Part shown: one piece after another, positions 26,206-35,209 of the stretch
How the letters are laid out: every line of letters starts with the position of its first letter
Position numbering within the stretch: the stretch's first letter is position 1
NCBI RefSeq assembly: GCF_007290395.2
Contig: NZ_CP041656.2
Location: forward strand, 2,418,001 to 2,482,000
Origin: Bradyrhizobium cosmicum
GTDB taxonomy: Bacteria; Pseudomonadota; Alphaproteobacteria; Rhizobiales; Xanthobacteraceae
Reading direction: 5' to 3'
Length of the DNA stretch: 64,000 nt
Made by a program: the position numbers and the translations under genes
The notes under the pieces: model-generated
The model's database searches: none
The model's input: the letters and a program-made list of their open reading frames with translations, nothing else
Told to the model about the DNA's origin: nothing

Positions 26206-26267
26206 ATTCATTTTTGACGCGTTTTTCTTCACGCGAACCGGTTACCACTTCGCTCGAAAACGCCATG

Positions 26268-27107
26268 TCACAGCCAGCGCTTGCGCCGCTTGAAGCTCTT
26301 GAGGTTCTTGAAACTCTTGCGCTGGTCACCGGCACCGCCGAGATAGAATTCCTTGACGTCCTCGTTGTCGCGCAATTCGTCCGCGGTGCCGTCGAGCACG
26401 ACCTTGCCTTGCTCCATGATGTAGCCGTGGCTCGCCACCGACAGTGCGGCGCGGGCGTTCTGCTCGACCAGCAGGATGGTGACGCCGAGGTCGCGGTTGA
26501 TTTTCTGGATGATCGAGAACACCTCTTTCACCAGCAGCGGTGACAGGCCCATCGACGGCTCGTCCATCAGGATCATCTTCGGCCGCGCCATCAGTGCGCG
26601 GCCGATCGCGAGCATTTGCTGTTCGCCGCCGGAGAGATAGCCGGCCAGGCCGGTACGCTCCTTCAGACGCGGGAAATAATTGAAGACCATGTCGAGATCG
26701 GAATCGACTTCGCGGTCCCGGCGGGTGAAGGCGCCGAGCTTGAGGTTCTCCAGCGACGTCATGTCGGAGACGATGCGCCGGCCCTCCATCACCTGGAAGA
26801 TGCCGCGGCGGACGATCTTATCGGGGTCGATGCCATTGATCCGCTCGCCTTCGAACAAGATTTCGCCACGCGTGACCTCGCCGTCCTCGGTCTTGAGCAG
26901 CCCCGAGATCGCCTTCAGCGTCGTCGATTTGCCGGCGCCGTTGGCTCCGAGCAGCGCCACGATCGCGCCCTTGGGCACGTCGAGGCTGAGCCCGCGCAGC
27001 ACCAGAATGACGTCGTCATAGACGACCTCGATGTTGCGCACGCTGAGGAGCGGCGGCGCGGGGACGGCGGTCGGGGAGGGGCGGGTCGCTTCGACGATTT
27101 CGGTCAT
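26268..27107 (-). CDS. livF: Liv-type ABC transporter ATP-binding protein (LivF)
   Basis: 279 residues from the ATG at 27107. Walker A 'GANGAGKST', Q-loop 'GIFQVMEGRRIV', signature 'LSGGEQQMLAIGRAL', Walker B 'MILMDEPSMGL', and the H-loop replaced by the Liv-type 'LLVEQNARAAL'. The last 20 residues are unusually Lys/Arg/Phe rich ('KSFKNLKSFKRRKRWL'), which is odd for LivF. It is the last gene of the minus-strand transporter operon, separated from the binding-protein gene by a large palindromic repeat. It pairs with LivG in the cytoplasm to drive uptake through LivHM. Confidence 0.93.
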   Translation of the reverse strand: MTEIVEATRPSPTAVPAPPLLSVRNIEVVYDDVILVLRGLSLDVPKGAIVALLGANGAGKSTTLKAISGLLKTEDGEVTRGEILFEGERINGIDPDKIVRRGIFQVMEGRRIVSDMTSLENLKLGAFTRRDREVDSDLDMVFNYFPRLKERTGLAGYLSGGEQQMLAIGRALMARPKMILMDEPSMGLSPLLVKEVFSIIQKINRDLGVTILLVEQNARAALSVASHGYIMEQGKVVLDGTADELRDNEDVKEFYLGGAGDQRKSFKNLKSFKRRKRWL

Positions 27108-27133
27108 TGGGTATGCCGCCAATCTGCTGCTGT

Positions 27134-27219
27134 CGTCATGCCCGGGCTTGTCCCGGGCATCCACGTACTTCGTGCCGAACAGTCAGACGTGGATGGCCGG
27201 GACAAGCCCGGCCATGACG
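27134..27219. repeat. Bradyrhizobium-type long palindromic repeat
   Basis: Two 33-base arms (27134-27166 and 27187-27219) are reverse complements with two mismatches and enclose about 20 bases. Read as protein, the family gives the 'GLVPGIHV' / 'KPGHDD' strings common in Bradyrhizobium gene-prediction artefacts. It lies between livF and the binding-protein gene and may act in mRNA stability or partial termination (inference). Confidence 0.88.
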
Positions 27220-27232
27220 TCTGAGATTGCCT

Positions 27233-28516
27233 TTACCAGCCCAGCAATTCCGGCTTGCGCGGCAGCTCGACGGTCTTGACCTTTTCGAGCTTGATCGCGC
27301 CCTTGGCCATGAGGTCGTTGAGGTCGCCGTCCGTCGCACCTGATATCTTGGTGCGATAGAGGTCGACCTTCAGCGTGCCGCGATGGTCCTTGTCGGTCCA
27401 GGTCGAGGGATTGCAGACGCCTTCCATGCCGGCCGGGACCCAATCCTTCTTCTGATAGAATCCCTTGCGGACGTTCTCGCCGGTGGCGCCGCCGTTCTTG
27501 GCGGCCCAGTCGAGCGCCTCCTTCATGTAGAGCGCCGAGCAGACCGCCGCGATGTAGTGCACCGGGCGATACACTTTGCCGGTGGGGTCGGACATCTTGG
27601 AGATTTCCATCACCGTCTTCATGCCGGGCGCGTCGCCGCCCCAGCTCACCGCGGTGCGCAGCGGGAAGATCACGCCATTGGCCGCATCGCCGGCCGTCTT
27701 GGCGGCGTTCTCGTCCATGCCCCAGACGTTGCCGAGGAATTGCACCTCGGCGCCGGCGGTCTTGCAGGCCTTCATCACCGAGATGTTGGAGGCCGCGGTG
27801 TTGCCGAGATAGGCATAGTTTGCGCCCGAGGATTTCAGGCTCAGGCACTGCGCGCTGTAGTCACCCGGCGCGAGCGCGAACACCAGCGGCGGCAGCACCT
27901 CGAAGCCGAGCTCGGTCGCCATGGCTTCGCCGGCAGCCTTCGGCGCGTTCGGATAGGGGTGGTTGGCGCCCATGTGGACGAATTTCGGCTTGCCGGACTT
28001 GCCCTTGGCCTTCCAGTCCTCGGCCGCCCAGATCAGCATCGCGCGCAGCGAGTCCGAGTAGCTCGGGCCGTAGAAGAAATTATAGGGCGCGGGCTTGGCC
28101 TTGCCGCTGATGCCTTCGGGATCGGTGAGGGCCGCGGCGTAGGAGCCGGAGAGATCCGGGATCTTGTCCTGCGCGAGGAAGCCCGTCAGCGCCTCGGTGT
28201 CGGCGGTGCCCCAGCCCATGATCGCCGCGACCTTGGAGTCCGGCGCCGACCACTTCTTGTAGAGCGCGATCGCGCGCGGCACCTGGTAGCCGTAGTCGTT
28301 GGTGTCGACATTGAGCTGCTTGCCGCCGACGCCGCCGTTCTTGTTGACCCAGGCGAACGTGTCGGCGACGGCCTGGCCGTAGGGGGTGCCGACGTCGGAG
28401 GTGCCGCCCGAGCGATCCTCAAGGTGGCCAACCGCGATCTGCGCCTGTGCCCCCGCGGAAAAGGCAGCGATGACAAGGGCGAGCGACGCGGTGCTCAAAA
28501 GGGACTTGGTCTTCAT
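27233..28516 (-). CDS. Liv-type ABC transporter substrate-binding protein
   Basis: 427 residues with a cleavable signal peptide (Lys-rich start, 'LALVIAAFSAGAQAQ', cleavage after AQA). The mature part is a type I periplasmic binding protein of the LivK class: 'IAVGHLEDRSGGTSDVGTPYGQAVADTF', 'AIMGWGTADTEAL', 'YAYLGNTAASNISVMKACK'. A strong AGGAGG lies upstream of the ATG. The ligand cannot be inferred, but the operon carries an acyl-CoA synthetase, pointing to an acid rather than an amino acid (inference). Confidence 0.93.
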   Translation of the reverse strand: MKTKSLLSTASLALVIAAFSAGAQAQIAVGHLEDRSGGTSDVGTPYGQAVADTFAWVNKNGGVGGKQLNVDTNDYGYQVPRAIALYKKWSAPDSKVAAIMGWGTADTEALTGFLAQDKIPDLSGSYAAALTDPEGISGKAKPAPYNFFYGPSYSDSLRAMLIWAAEDWKAKGKSGKPKFVHMGANHPYPNAPKAAGEAMATELGFEVLPPLVFALAPGDYSAQCLSLKSSGANYAYLGNTAASNISVMKACKTAGAEVQFLGNVWGMDENAAKTAGDAANGVIFPLRTAVSWGGDAPGMKTVMEISKMSDPTGKVYRPVHYIAAVCSALYMKEALDWAAKNGGATGENVRKGFYQKKDWVPAGMEGVCNPSTWTDKDHRGTLKVDLYRTKISGATDGDLNDLMAKGAIKLEKVKTVELPRKPELLGW

Positions 28517-28560
28517 CGGTTCGTTCCTCCTTTTATGGTTCTTAAGCGAAGTTGCCGCGC

Positions 28561-29634
28561 TCAGTGCGAGAACGGGTAGAGCTTCCAGTATGCCTTGATC
28601 TGTCGCCAGCGATGCGCGAGCCCGTCGGGCTCGAACATCAGGAAGGCGATGATGATTACCCCGATCGCGATCTCGCGCAGGAAGGTGAGGTTGTTGTTGA
28701 GCGACAGCGCCTTGTCGATCGCGCCGCCCTTCAGGTAGCCGCTGAGGAATTCCATCGTTTCAGGCAACAGCACCACGAAAGCGGTGCCCATCAGCGTGCC
28801 CATGATCGAGCCGGTGCCGCCAATGATGATCATGGCGAGGAACAGGATCGAGCGCTCGATGCCGAAACCTTCCTGCGACACCACCAACTGGTAGTGCGCA
28901 TACAGCGCGCCGGCGATGCCGGCAAAGAAGGCGGCCAGCCCGAACGACAGCGTGCGATACTTGGTGAGGTTGATGCCCATGATCTCCGCCGAGAGATAAT
29001 GGTCGCGGATCGCCACCAGCGCGCGGCCGTCGCGGGTGCGCATCAGATTGGTGACGAGGATGTAGCTCGCGACCACGTAGGCCAGCACGACGTAGAAATA
29101 CTGGCGGTCGCCGCGCAGCGTGTAGCCGAAGATCGAGAACGGATTGGCGCTGGCCGGCACCGAGCCGCCGGTGAACCACTCGGCGCGGGAGAAAAAGTCG
29201 AGCAGGATGTATTGCGCGGCGAGCGTGGCAATCACGAGGTAGAGCCCCTTCAGCCGCGCCGCCGGGATACCGAATATCAGCCCGACCAGTGCGGTGATGA
29301 CGCCCGCGAGCGGGATCGCGAAGAACACCGGGATGTGCGCGTTGTTGGAAATATAGGCCGAGGTGAAGGCGCCCAGCAGGAAGAAGGCGGCATGCCCGAT
29401 CGAGATCTGGCCGGTGAAGCCGACCAGGATGTTCAGCCCCAGCGCCGCGATCGAGAAGATGCCGATCTGAATCAGGATGCTGAGCCAATAGCCGGCGAGA
29501 AGTTGCGGTGCGAAGCAGAGCAGCAGCACGCCGAGAATCGCAAAGTTGCGGCTGGTCGTGGTCGGGAAGATCGTGGTGTCGGCCGCATAAGAGGTGCGGA
29601 AATCACCAGCAGGAATGAGGGCAGGGCCGGCCAT
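28561..29634 (-). CDS. livM: Liv-type ABC transporter permease (LivM)
   Basis: A 357-residue integral membrane protein with about 9-10 helices. The LivM signature is 'LNILVGFTGQISIGHAAFFLLGAF', followed by the cytoplasmic coupling loop 'DGRALVAIRDHYLSAEIMGINLTKYR' and 'IIGGTGSIMGTLMGTAFVVLLPE'. It begins 4 bases after the livH stop and lies 44 bases before the binding-protein gene. It forms the inner-membrane channel with LivH. Confidence 0.93.
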   Translation of the reverse strand: MAGPALIPAGDFRTSYAADTTIFPTTTSRNFAILGVLLLCFAPQLLAGYWLSILIQIGIFSIAALGLNILVGFTGQISIGHAAFFLLGAFTSAYISNNAHIPVFFAIPLAGVITALVGLIFGIPAARLKGLYLVIATLAAQYILLDFFSRAEWFTGGSVPASANPFSIFGYTLRGDRQYFYVVLAYVVASYILVTNLMRTRDGRALVAIRDHYLSAEIMGINLTKYRTLSFGLAAFFAGIAGALYAHYQLVVSQEGFGIERSILFLAMIIIGGTGSIMGTLMGTAFVVLLPETMEFLSGYLKGGAIDKALSLNNNLTFLREIAIGVIIIAFLMFEPDGLAHRWRQIKAYWKLYPFSH

Positions 29635-29638
29635 GGGA

Positions 29639-30532
29639 TCAGATCCGCTCGATGTCGTGGGTGCCGAACAGGCCGTAAGGCTTGATCATCAGCACGATGA
29701 TGAGGACGTAGAACGGCGCGACCTCGTAGAGATTGCCCCAGTGCAGATACTCGCTGTCGACATATTGAGCGATGTTTTCCAGGAGCCCGATGATGATGCC
29801 GCCGAGCACGGCGCCGCCGACGGAGTCGAGTCCGCCGAGGATCGCCGCCGGAAACACCTTGATGCCGTAGGCGGCGAGGCCCGAGGACACGCCGTTCACC
29901 ACGGCAACGACCACGCCTGCGACAGCCGACACCGTCGCCGAGATCGCCCAGGCCATCGCAAAGACGCTTTTCACGGAAATGCCGAGCGATTGCGCCACCT
30001 GCTGGTTGAACGCGGTGGCGCGCATCGCAAGGCCGTACTTCGAGGCCCGAAAGAACCAGGCCATGCCGATCATCATGGCGACCGAGACCACGAGGCTCAT
30101 GACATAGACGGTCTGGATCTGGAGCCCGAACAGGCTGACCGACTGGCTCTCGAACACCCGCGGGAACGGCTGCGGGTTGACGCCGAACATCCATTTCAGC
30201 GTCGCCTGCAGCACGGTCGAGAGGCCGATCGTCACCATGATCACGGATATGATGGGCTCGCCGATCATCGGCCGCAGGATCAGCACCTGGATCGCGATGC
30301 CGAACACGAACATGAACACCAGCGTCATCGGCATGCCGATCCAGAACGGCACCTGGTATTTGGCGAGCAGCGCCCAGCACACCCAGGCGCCGACCAGCAG
30401 CAACTCACCTTGCGCGAAATTGACGACCTGGGTCGCCTTGTAGATCAGCACGAACGACATCGCGACCACGCCATAGAGCGTGCCGACCACGAGGCCGTTG
30501 ACCAGGAGCTGGATGAGGAAGGCGGTGTTCAT
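29639..30532 (-). CDS. livH: Liv-type ABC transporter permease (LivH)
   Basis: A 297-residue membrane protein with about 8 helices and the LivH features 'YGVVAMSFVLIYKATQVVNFAQGELLLVGA', a coupling loop 'RASKYGLAMRATAFNQQVAQSLGISVK', and 'AAILGGLDSVGGAVLGGIIIGLLEN'. The upstream gap to the acyl-CoA synthetase gene holds a 30-base inverted repeat, so livH may have partly independent expression. Confidence 0.94.
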   Translation of the reverse strand: MNTAFLIQLLVNGLVVGTLYGVVAMSFVLIYKATQVVNFAQGELLLVGAWVCWALLAKYQVPFWIGMPMTLVFMFVFGIAIQVLILRPMIGEPIISVIMVTIGLSTVLQATLKWMFGVNPQPFPRVFESQSVSLFGLQIQTVYVMSLVVSVAMMIGMAWFFRASKYGLAMRATAFNQQVAQSLGISVKSVFAMAWAISATVSAVAGVVVAVVNGVSSGLAAYGIKVFPAAILGGLDSVGGAVLGGIIIGLLENIAQYVDSEYLHWGNLYEVAPFYVLIIVLMIKPYGLFGTHDIERI

Positions 30533-30557
30533 GTGTGGTCTCCTGATGCACCCACAT

Positions 30558-30637
30558 CGTCATTGCGAGCGCAGCGAAGCAATCCAGCATCTTTCCGCGG
30601 AGAGGCTCTGGATTGCTTCGCTACGCTCGCAATGACG
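30558..30637. repeat. Inverted repeat, 30-base arms, between acyl-CoA synthetase and livH
   Basis: The arms 30558-30587 and 30608-30637 are reverse complements with a single mismatch, around a 20-base loop. Sequence of this class (TCATTGCGAGC...) is a dispersed intergenic repeat in Bradyrhizobium and related genomes. Within an operon it may attenuate or stabilise the message (inference). Confidence 0.88.
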
Positions 30638-30710
30638 GGATGCATATGGGATCGCGTCCCCGCGAGCGGGGAGAGGCGAAGGGCGGCGGCGTGCGCGGTG
30701 ATCACCTGCC

Positions 30711-32642
30711 TCACTCCGCAGCCTCCGCCATGTGCCCATGCCCGCCCAGATCCACCACGCGCAGCGTGGTGCGGACGCGCTGCGTGGTGCCGTCCTGGAA
30801 GCGGATCACGGTGTCGACGGGAATGTCGGCATCGCCGCGGTAGATCGCGTCGATGATGCCTTCGTATTTCTCGTTGATGACGCTGCGGCGCACCTTTCGG
30901 GTGCGGGTGAGCTCGCCGTCGTCGGCGTCCAGTTCCTTGTACAGTAGCAGGAAGCGCGAGATGCGTTGCGCCGGCGGCAGCGTCGCGTTGACGGTCTCGA
31001 CTTCCTTCTTGAGCAGCGCGTAGACCTCGGGTCGCGAGGCGAGGTCGCTGTAGGTTGTGAAGGAAAGGCGGTTCTTTTCCGCCCATTTCGAGATGATGGA
31101 GTAGCGGATGCAGATCATTGCCGCGAGCGCGTCGCGACCGGCGCCCAGCACCACGGCCTCCGCGATGTACGGTGAGAATTTCAGCTTGTTCTCGATGAAC
31201 TGCGGCGAGAAGCGCTCGCCGCGCGAGGTCTCGGCGAGGTCCTTGATGCGGTCGATGACGACGAGCTGGCGGTTGGCGTTGAAATAGCCGGCATCGCCCG
31301 ACAGCATCCAGCCGTCCTTGACGTCGGCGACGCTGGCCTCGGGGTTCTTGTAGTAACCCAGGAACATGTTGGGATGCCGCACCACGATTTCGCCGACGCC
31401 ATGGACGTCGGCATTGTCGATGCGGATCTCGACGCTGTCGGCCATCGGCACGCCCGTGGTGTCAGGATCGACCTTGCCCTCGGGATGCAGCGTGTAGGCG
31501 CCCAACAGCTCGGTCTGGCCGTAGAGCGTGCGCAGCGGCACGCCCATGGCCTGGAAGAACTTGAACGTCTCGGGCCCGAGCGCCGCGCCGCCGGTGGCGG
31601 CCGAACGCAGGCGGGTGAAGCCGAGCCGGTCGCGCAGCGCGCGGAACAGAATCGCGTCGGCCAAGCCCGAACGCTTGCCCTCTGCGAGCGCGGCGAGGCC
31701 AGCCTTCATGCCGATGTCGAACAGCCGCTGCTTGAAGGGCGTTGCGTCCATCACCCTGGCGCGGACGTCGGCGGCGATGGATTCCCAGACGCGCGGTGCA
31801 AACAGCACGAATGTCGGCGCGATCTCGCGCAGGTCGTTCATCATCGTCTCGGGCTCTTCGACGAAGTTGATCTTCATCCGGCAGAGCAGGCCTTTGCCGA
31901 GCACATAGACCTGCTCCATGATCCAGGGCAGCGGCAGCACCGAGACGTACTCGTCGTCCGGTCCCTTCGGATCGAAGGCGAGATAGGTCGCGCAATGGCC
32001 GAGCACGCGGCCGGCGGCGAGCATCGCAAGTTTTGGATGCGATGTGGTGCCCGACGTCGTGCAGAGGATCGCGACGTCCTCGCCTTTGGTGGCATCCACG
32101 AGCCTGTCGTAGAGCTCCGGTTCGCGTGCGGCGCGGGCGCGGCCGAGCTCGGCGAATTTCTCCGCCGACATCAGCCTGGGATCGTCATACTTCCGCATCC
32201 CCCGCGGGTCGGAATAGATGATGTGCTTCAGATCAGGCGCACGTTCGGCCAGCACCAGCAGCTTGTCGACCTGCTCCTCGTCCTCGGCGAAGACGAGCCG
32301 GGCTTCGCCATAGTTGAGCAGGTACGAAGCCTCCTCGTCGAGCACGTCACGGTAGAGCCCGAGGCTCAAGCCACCAATCGCATGGGTGGCGATTTCCGCA
32401 GCGACCCAGTCCGGCCGGTTGTCGCCGATGATGCCGATGACATCCCCGCGTCCCAGGCCCAATTCGACGAGGCCGAGCGCGAAGTCGCGAACGCGCGTCT
32501 GATAATCGTTCCAGGTGAACGGGCGCCACAGCCCGAGATCCTTCTCGCGCAGTGCGATCTCGTTGCCGTGCTCCCTCGCGTTGAGCCGGAGCATCTTCGG
32601 ATAGGTGTCGGCCTGCGCGACGCGGCCCGCATAATCCATCAT
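30711..32642 (-). CDS. Long-chain-type acyl-CoA synthetase (AMP-forming)
   Basis: A 643-residue ANL ligase of the COG1022 class. The P-loop is 'CTTSGTTSHPKLAML', with 'YGQTELLGAYTLHPEGK' as the adenine motif, 'GWMLSGDAGYFNANRQLVVIDRIKD' as the hinge region, and 'FSPQFIENKLK' beyond. It activates a carboxylic acid with ATP and CoA. Its ATG overlaps the livG stop by four bases (ATGA), embedding it in a Liv transporter operon. That suggests the imported compound is an acid converted to its CoA ester in the cytoplasm (inference); chain length is not predictable. Confidence 0.9.
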   Translation of the reverse strand: MMDYAGRVAQADTYPKMLRLNAREHGNEIALREKDLGLWRPFTWNDYQTRVRDFALGLVELGLGRGDVIGIIGDNRPDWVAAEIATHAIGGLSLGLYRDVLDEEASYLLNYGEARLVFAEDEEQVDKLLVLAERAPDLKHIIYSDPRGMRKYDDPRLMSAEKFAELGRARAAREPELYDRLVDATKGEDVAILCTTSGTTSHPKLAMLAAGRVLGHCATYLAFDPKGPDDEYVSVLPLPWIMEQVYVLGKGLLCRMKINFVEEPETMMNDLREIAPTFVLFAPRVWESIAADVRARVMDATPFKQRLFDIGMKAGLAALAEGKRSGLADAILFRALRDRLGFTRLRSAATGGAALGPETFKFFQAMGVPLRTLYGQTELLGAYTLHPEGKVDPDTTGVPMADSVEIRIDNADVHGVGEIVVRHPNMFLGYYKNPEASVADVKDGWMLSGDAGYFNANRQLVVIDRIKDLAETSRGERFSPQFIENKLKFSPYIAEAVVLGAGRDALAAMICIRYSIISKWAEKNRLSFTTYSDLASRPEVYALLKKEVETVNATLPPAQRISRFLLLYKELDADDGELTRTRKVRRSVINEKYEGIIDAIYRGDADIPVDTVIRFQDGTTQRVRTTLRVVDLGGHGHMAEAAE

Positions 32643-33460
32643 GCCGCGCTCTCCTGCGCCGGCGGAGCATCGTCGGGATCGACCAGCACCTCGTCCTCTT
32701 CGCCGAGATAGGCGCGCTTGACGTGGGGATCGGCGAGCACCGCGGCCGGGTCGCCCTCGGCGATCTTGCGGCCGAAATCCAGCACCATGACGCGGTGGGA
32801 GATGTCCATCACCACGCCCATGTCATGTTCGATCATCACCACCGTCATCCCGAACTCCTCGTTGAGGTCGACGATGTAGCGGGCCATGTCCTCCTTCTCC
32901 TCGAAGTTCATGCCGGCCATCGGCTCGTCGAGCAGGATGAGGCGCGGCTCCAGCGCCATGGCGCGGGCCAGCTCCACGCGCTTGCGCAAGCCGTAGGAGA
33001 GGGTCCCGGCTGGCGCCTTCCGCACGGATTGGAGGTCGAGGAAGTCGATGATCTCCTCGACCTTGCGGCGATGCTCGAGCTCTTCCTTGCGCGCGCCGGT
33101 GAGCCAGTACAGCGAGCCGGTGAGGAAATTGTTCTTCAGCAGGTGATGGCGGCCGACCATGACGTTGTCGAGCACGCTCATGTGGTGGAACAGCGCGAGG
33201 TTCTGGAAGGTGCGGCCGATGCCGAGCGAGGCGCGGGCGTTCGGCGTCAGGCTGGTGATATCGCGATCACCGTAGAACAGCTGGCCTTCGGTCGGCTTGT
33301 AGCGACCGGAAATACAATTCACGATCGAGGTCTTGCCGGCGCCGTTGGGGCCGATGATCGAGAACAGCTCGCCGTCCCTGATGGCGAAGCTGACATCGGT
33401 CAGCGCCCGGACGCCGCCGAATCGCAAGGACACGCCGCGCACTTCAAGACTGGTAGCCAC
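32639..33460 (-). CDS. livG: Liv-type ABC transporter ATP-binding protein (LivG)
   Basis: 273 residues from GTG at 33460, chosen because GGGAGGG lies about 9 bases upstream; longer in-frame sequence to 33616 is not homologous. Walker A 'GPNGAGKTS', signature 'LSYGLRKRVELARAM', Walker B 'LILLDEPMAGM', H-loop 'MIEHDMGVVMDISHRVMVLDFG', and the LivG insert with 'GRTFQNLALFHHMSV'. First gene of the operon, followed by the acyl-CoA synthetase gene with ATGA overlap. It is divergent from the Crp/Fnr gene. Confidence 0.93.
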   Translation of the reverse strand: MATSLEVRGVSLRFGGVRALTDVSFAIRDGELFSIIGPNGAGKTSIVNCISGRYKPTEGQLFYGDRDITSLTPNARASLGIGRTFQNLALFHHMSVLDNVMVGRHHLLKNNFLTGSLYWLTGARKEELEHRRKVEEIIDFLDLQSVRKAPAGTLSYGLRKRVELARAMALEPRLILLDEPMAGMNFEEKEDMARYIVDLNEEFGMTVVMIEHDMGVVMDISHRVMVLDFGRKIAEGDPAAVLADPHVKRAYLGEEDEVLVDPDDAPPAQESAA

Positions 33461-33798
33461 CAAACAAATCCCTCCCGGTGATGGCGCGTTCAGCGGCGCT
33501 CTTCGTCGGTTCCTTCCGGGCGATCCTAGTACGGCCGTGCCGGTGAGGCCATGCAGCAGATGGTCTCCGCGGAAAGCCGCGCGGCTCTCATTCCCGCTTG
33601 GGATCAAAAGCCGCATCGCCCGAGGTGGCCCTCAATAGGGGAAAGCGCTATTTTGAAATGTCTCCCGGCTGACAATTCTGCGACAAAGTTTTTCGGGTGG
33701 CCGCGGCCTTCGTCTTTCGTCGGATGGTGGTCGAAATGATCTTGTTGCGGTGCAGCAGAACACTTGGGTGACGAAACGGTGCGGCTGGCTTCGGGATC
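33461..33798. other. Intergenic region between divergent livG operon and Crp/Fnr gene
   Basis: 338 bases between divergent genes, with no credible coding frame; the short frame at 33551-33739 lacks a ribosome binding site and any family features. The right half is noticeably AT-richer (33650-33690). Promoters for both directions are expected, and regulation of the transporter operon by the adjacent regulator is possible, but no Crp/Fnr-type palindrome was found by eye. Confidence 0.5.
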
Positions 33799-34473
33799 AT
33801 GATTTCAGAGGATCAACTGAAGCGCGTTGCCGCCTGGTCGCGTGAGCTCACGCAGGCTGAGATCGAGGTCGCTCGCGCTGGCATCACGGAGCGGTCCTAT
33901 GGCACCGGAGAGACCGTGTTCATGCGCGGCGACACGTTCGACTATTGGGCCGGCATGGTCTTTGGCCTCGCCCGGATGGGCGGGGTCTCGCGCGACGGCA
34001 AGGAGACCAGCCTTGCCGGCCTCACGGCAGGGGCCTGGTTCGGCGAGGGCAGCGTGCTGAAGAACGAGCCGCGCCGCTACGACGTGGTCGCGCTGCGGAG
34101 CAGCCGTGTCGCGCTGATGGAACGCAGCGCCTTCATGTGGCTGTTCGAGAACAGCGTCGGCTTCAACCGCTTCCTGGTGCGCCAGCTCAACGAGCGGCTC
34201 GGGCAGTTCATCGGCATGCTCGAGGTCAACCGCACGCTGGATGCCACCGCGCGCCTCGCGCGCAGCATCGCCTCACTGTTCAACCCGATCCTCTACCCGG
34301 AATCGACCGCGCATCTGGAGATCACCCAGGAGGAGATCGGCGCGCTTTCCGGCATGTCCCGCCAGAACGCCAATCGCGCGCTGAACCAGCTGGAGAAGGA
34401 AGGCCTGCTGCGGCTCGAATATGGCGGCGTCACCATCCTCGATGTGGAGAAGCTGCGCGGGTATGGGGACTAG
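33799..34473 (+). CDS. Crp/Fnr-family transcriptional regulator
   Basis: A 224-residue protein with an N-terminal cyclic-nucleotide-binding-type beta-roll (about 20-125; 'GTGETVFMRGDTFDYWAGMVFGLARM') and a C-terminal winged helix (about 150-220). The recognition helix is 'EEIGALSGMSRQNANRALNQLEKEGLL'. It lacks the Cys cluster of Fnr and the full cAMP-binding RSxA motif of Crp, so the effector is unknown. It stands alone, divergent from the Liv operon. It most likely binds DNA as a dimer. Confidence 0.88.
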   Translation: MISEDQLKRVAAWSRELTQAEIEVARAGITERSYGTGETVFMRGDTFDYWAGMVFGLARMGGVSRDGKETSLAGLTAGAWFGEGSVLKNEPRRYDVVALRSSRVALMERSAFMWLFENSVGFNRFLVRQLNERLGQFIGMLEVNRTLDATARLARSIASLFNPILYPESTAHLEITQEEIGALSGMSRQNANRALNQLEKEGLLRLEYGGVTILDVEKLRGYGD

Positions 34474-34599
34474 GATTTACGGGCGTCCGCCAGCGCTGAG
34501 TTACAAACGGAAATCAAACGGAAATGTTAGGTTACAATGGGCGTGCTTACATTGCACATCGCGCAAATTGTGTTGCGAGGCAATGAGGAGCCCAACAGA

Positions 34600-34854
34600 A
34601 TGGTGGAACATTTCACGCGACGCGGCGTGTTTGCGCTTTTTGCCGGCGCGGCAACTCTCGTCATGAGTCAGGCTGGTGCTGAGGCGCAGCCCTTTCCTCC
34701 GCCTCCACCCGGTCCTCCTCCTCCGCCGGGCATGAGACGGCCGCTACCACCTCCGCCACCTCCGCCACCTCCGCCGCGTCGACGGTGGCGCCGTCCGTTG
34801 CCGCCTCCGCCCCCGTACCCGCCGCCGCCTCCATTCCCGCCGCCGCTTCGGTAA
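34600..34854 (+). CDS. Small exported proline-rich protein
   Basis: 84 residues from the ATG at 34600, with GAGGAG 9 bases upstream. A signal peptide is evident ('TRRGVFALFAGAATLVMSQAGAEA', cleavage after AEA). The mature part is almost wholly proline runs broken by Arg/Tyr/Phe ('PPPPPRRRWRRPLPPPPPYPP'). It has no recognised domain. It could be a periplasmic or cell-wall-associated spacer; many rhizobia carry such short Pro-rich proteins. The low-complexity repeat makes it prone to length change between strains (inference). Confidence 0.65.
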   Translation: MVEHFTRRGVFALFAGAATLVMSQAGAEAQPFPPPPPGPPPPPGMRRPLPPPPPPPPPPRRRWRRPLPPPPPYPPPPPFPPPLR

Positions 34855-35209
34855 GTGGCAAGGCAGGTCGGATCAACCCGGGGCTGCCGGTGGTTTCCGC
34901 TCCGCAAGCGCGGAGGCCATCGCCGAGATCGGAGCGTAGTGCGTAAGATGGGTAGAGCGCCAGCGAAACCCATCAATCCGTTCGCCGCTGACGAAGCATG
35001 ATGGGTTTCGCAAGGGCTCAACCTATCCTACGCGTGCTGCTTATGACCCTGAACTGACCATCCGCGAAGTTCGCTTTCGTCTGCGTAAGGGGCTCCGTCG
35101 CGCACTTCGCGTCAGGTTCTCGCGCACGTGCACCAATCATCAACCAGGGCGTGCAATCATCTAGAAAGCGGTTTATCGTACGAAGGCTGCCCGTTGAGTC
35201 AGGTTAGGC
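34855..35209. other. Intergenic region with dispersed repeat
   Basis: 355 bases without a credible gene. The central part (34942-35032) is a dispersed inverted repeat listed separately. The remainder shows no recognisable structure; the promoter of the following small membrane protein should lie in its right half. Confidence 0.5.
34942..35032. repeat. Imperfect inverted repeat of the GATGGGT...AACCCATCA class
   Basis: Arms 34942-34975 and 34999-35032 pair with several mismatches; the inner 'GCGAAACCCATCA' / 'TGATGGGTTTCGC' part is perfect. This type of element is a common intergenic repeat in Bradyrhizobium. No coding content. Confidence 0.8.

Noticed and set aside
33551..33739. 62-codon frame in the livG / Crp gap
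   Set aside because: No ribosome binding site, no codon bias and no recognisable fold.
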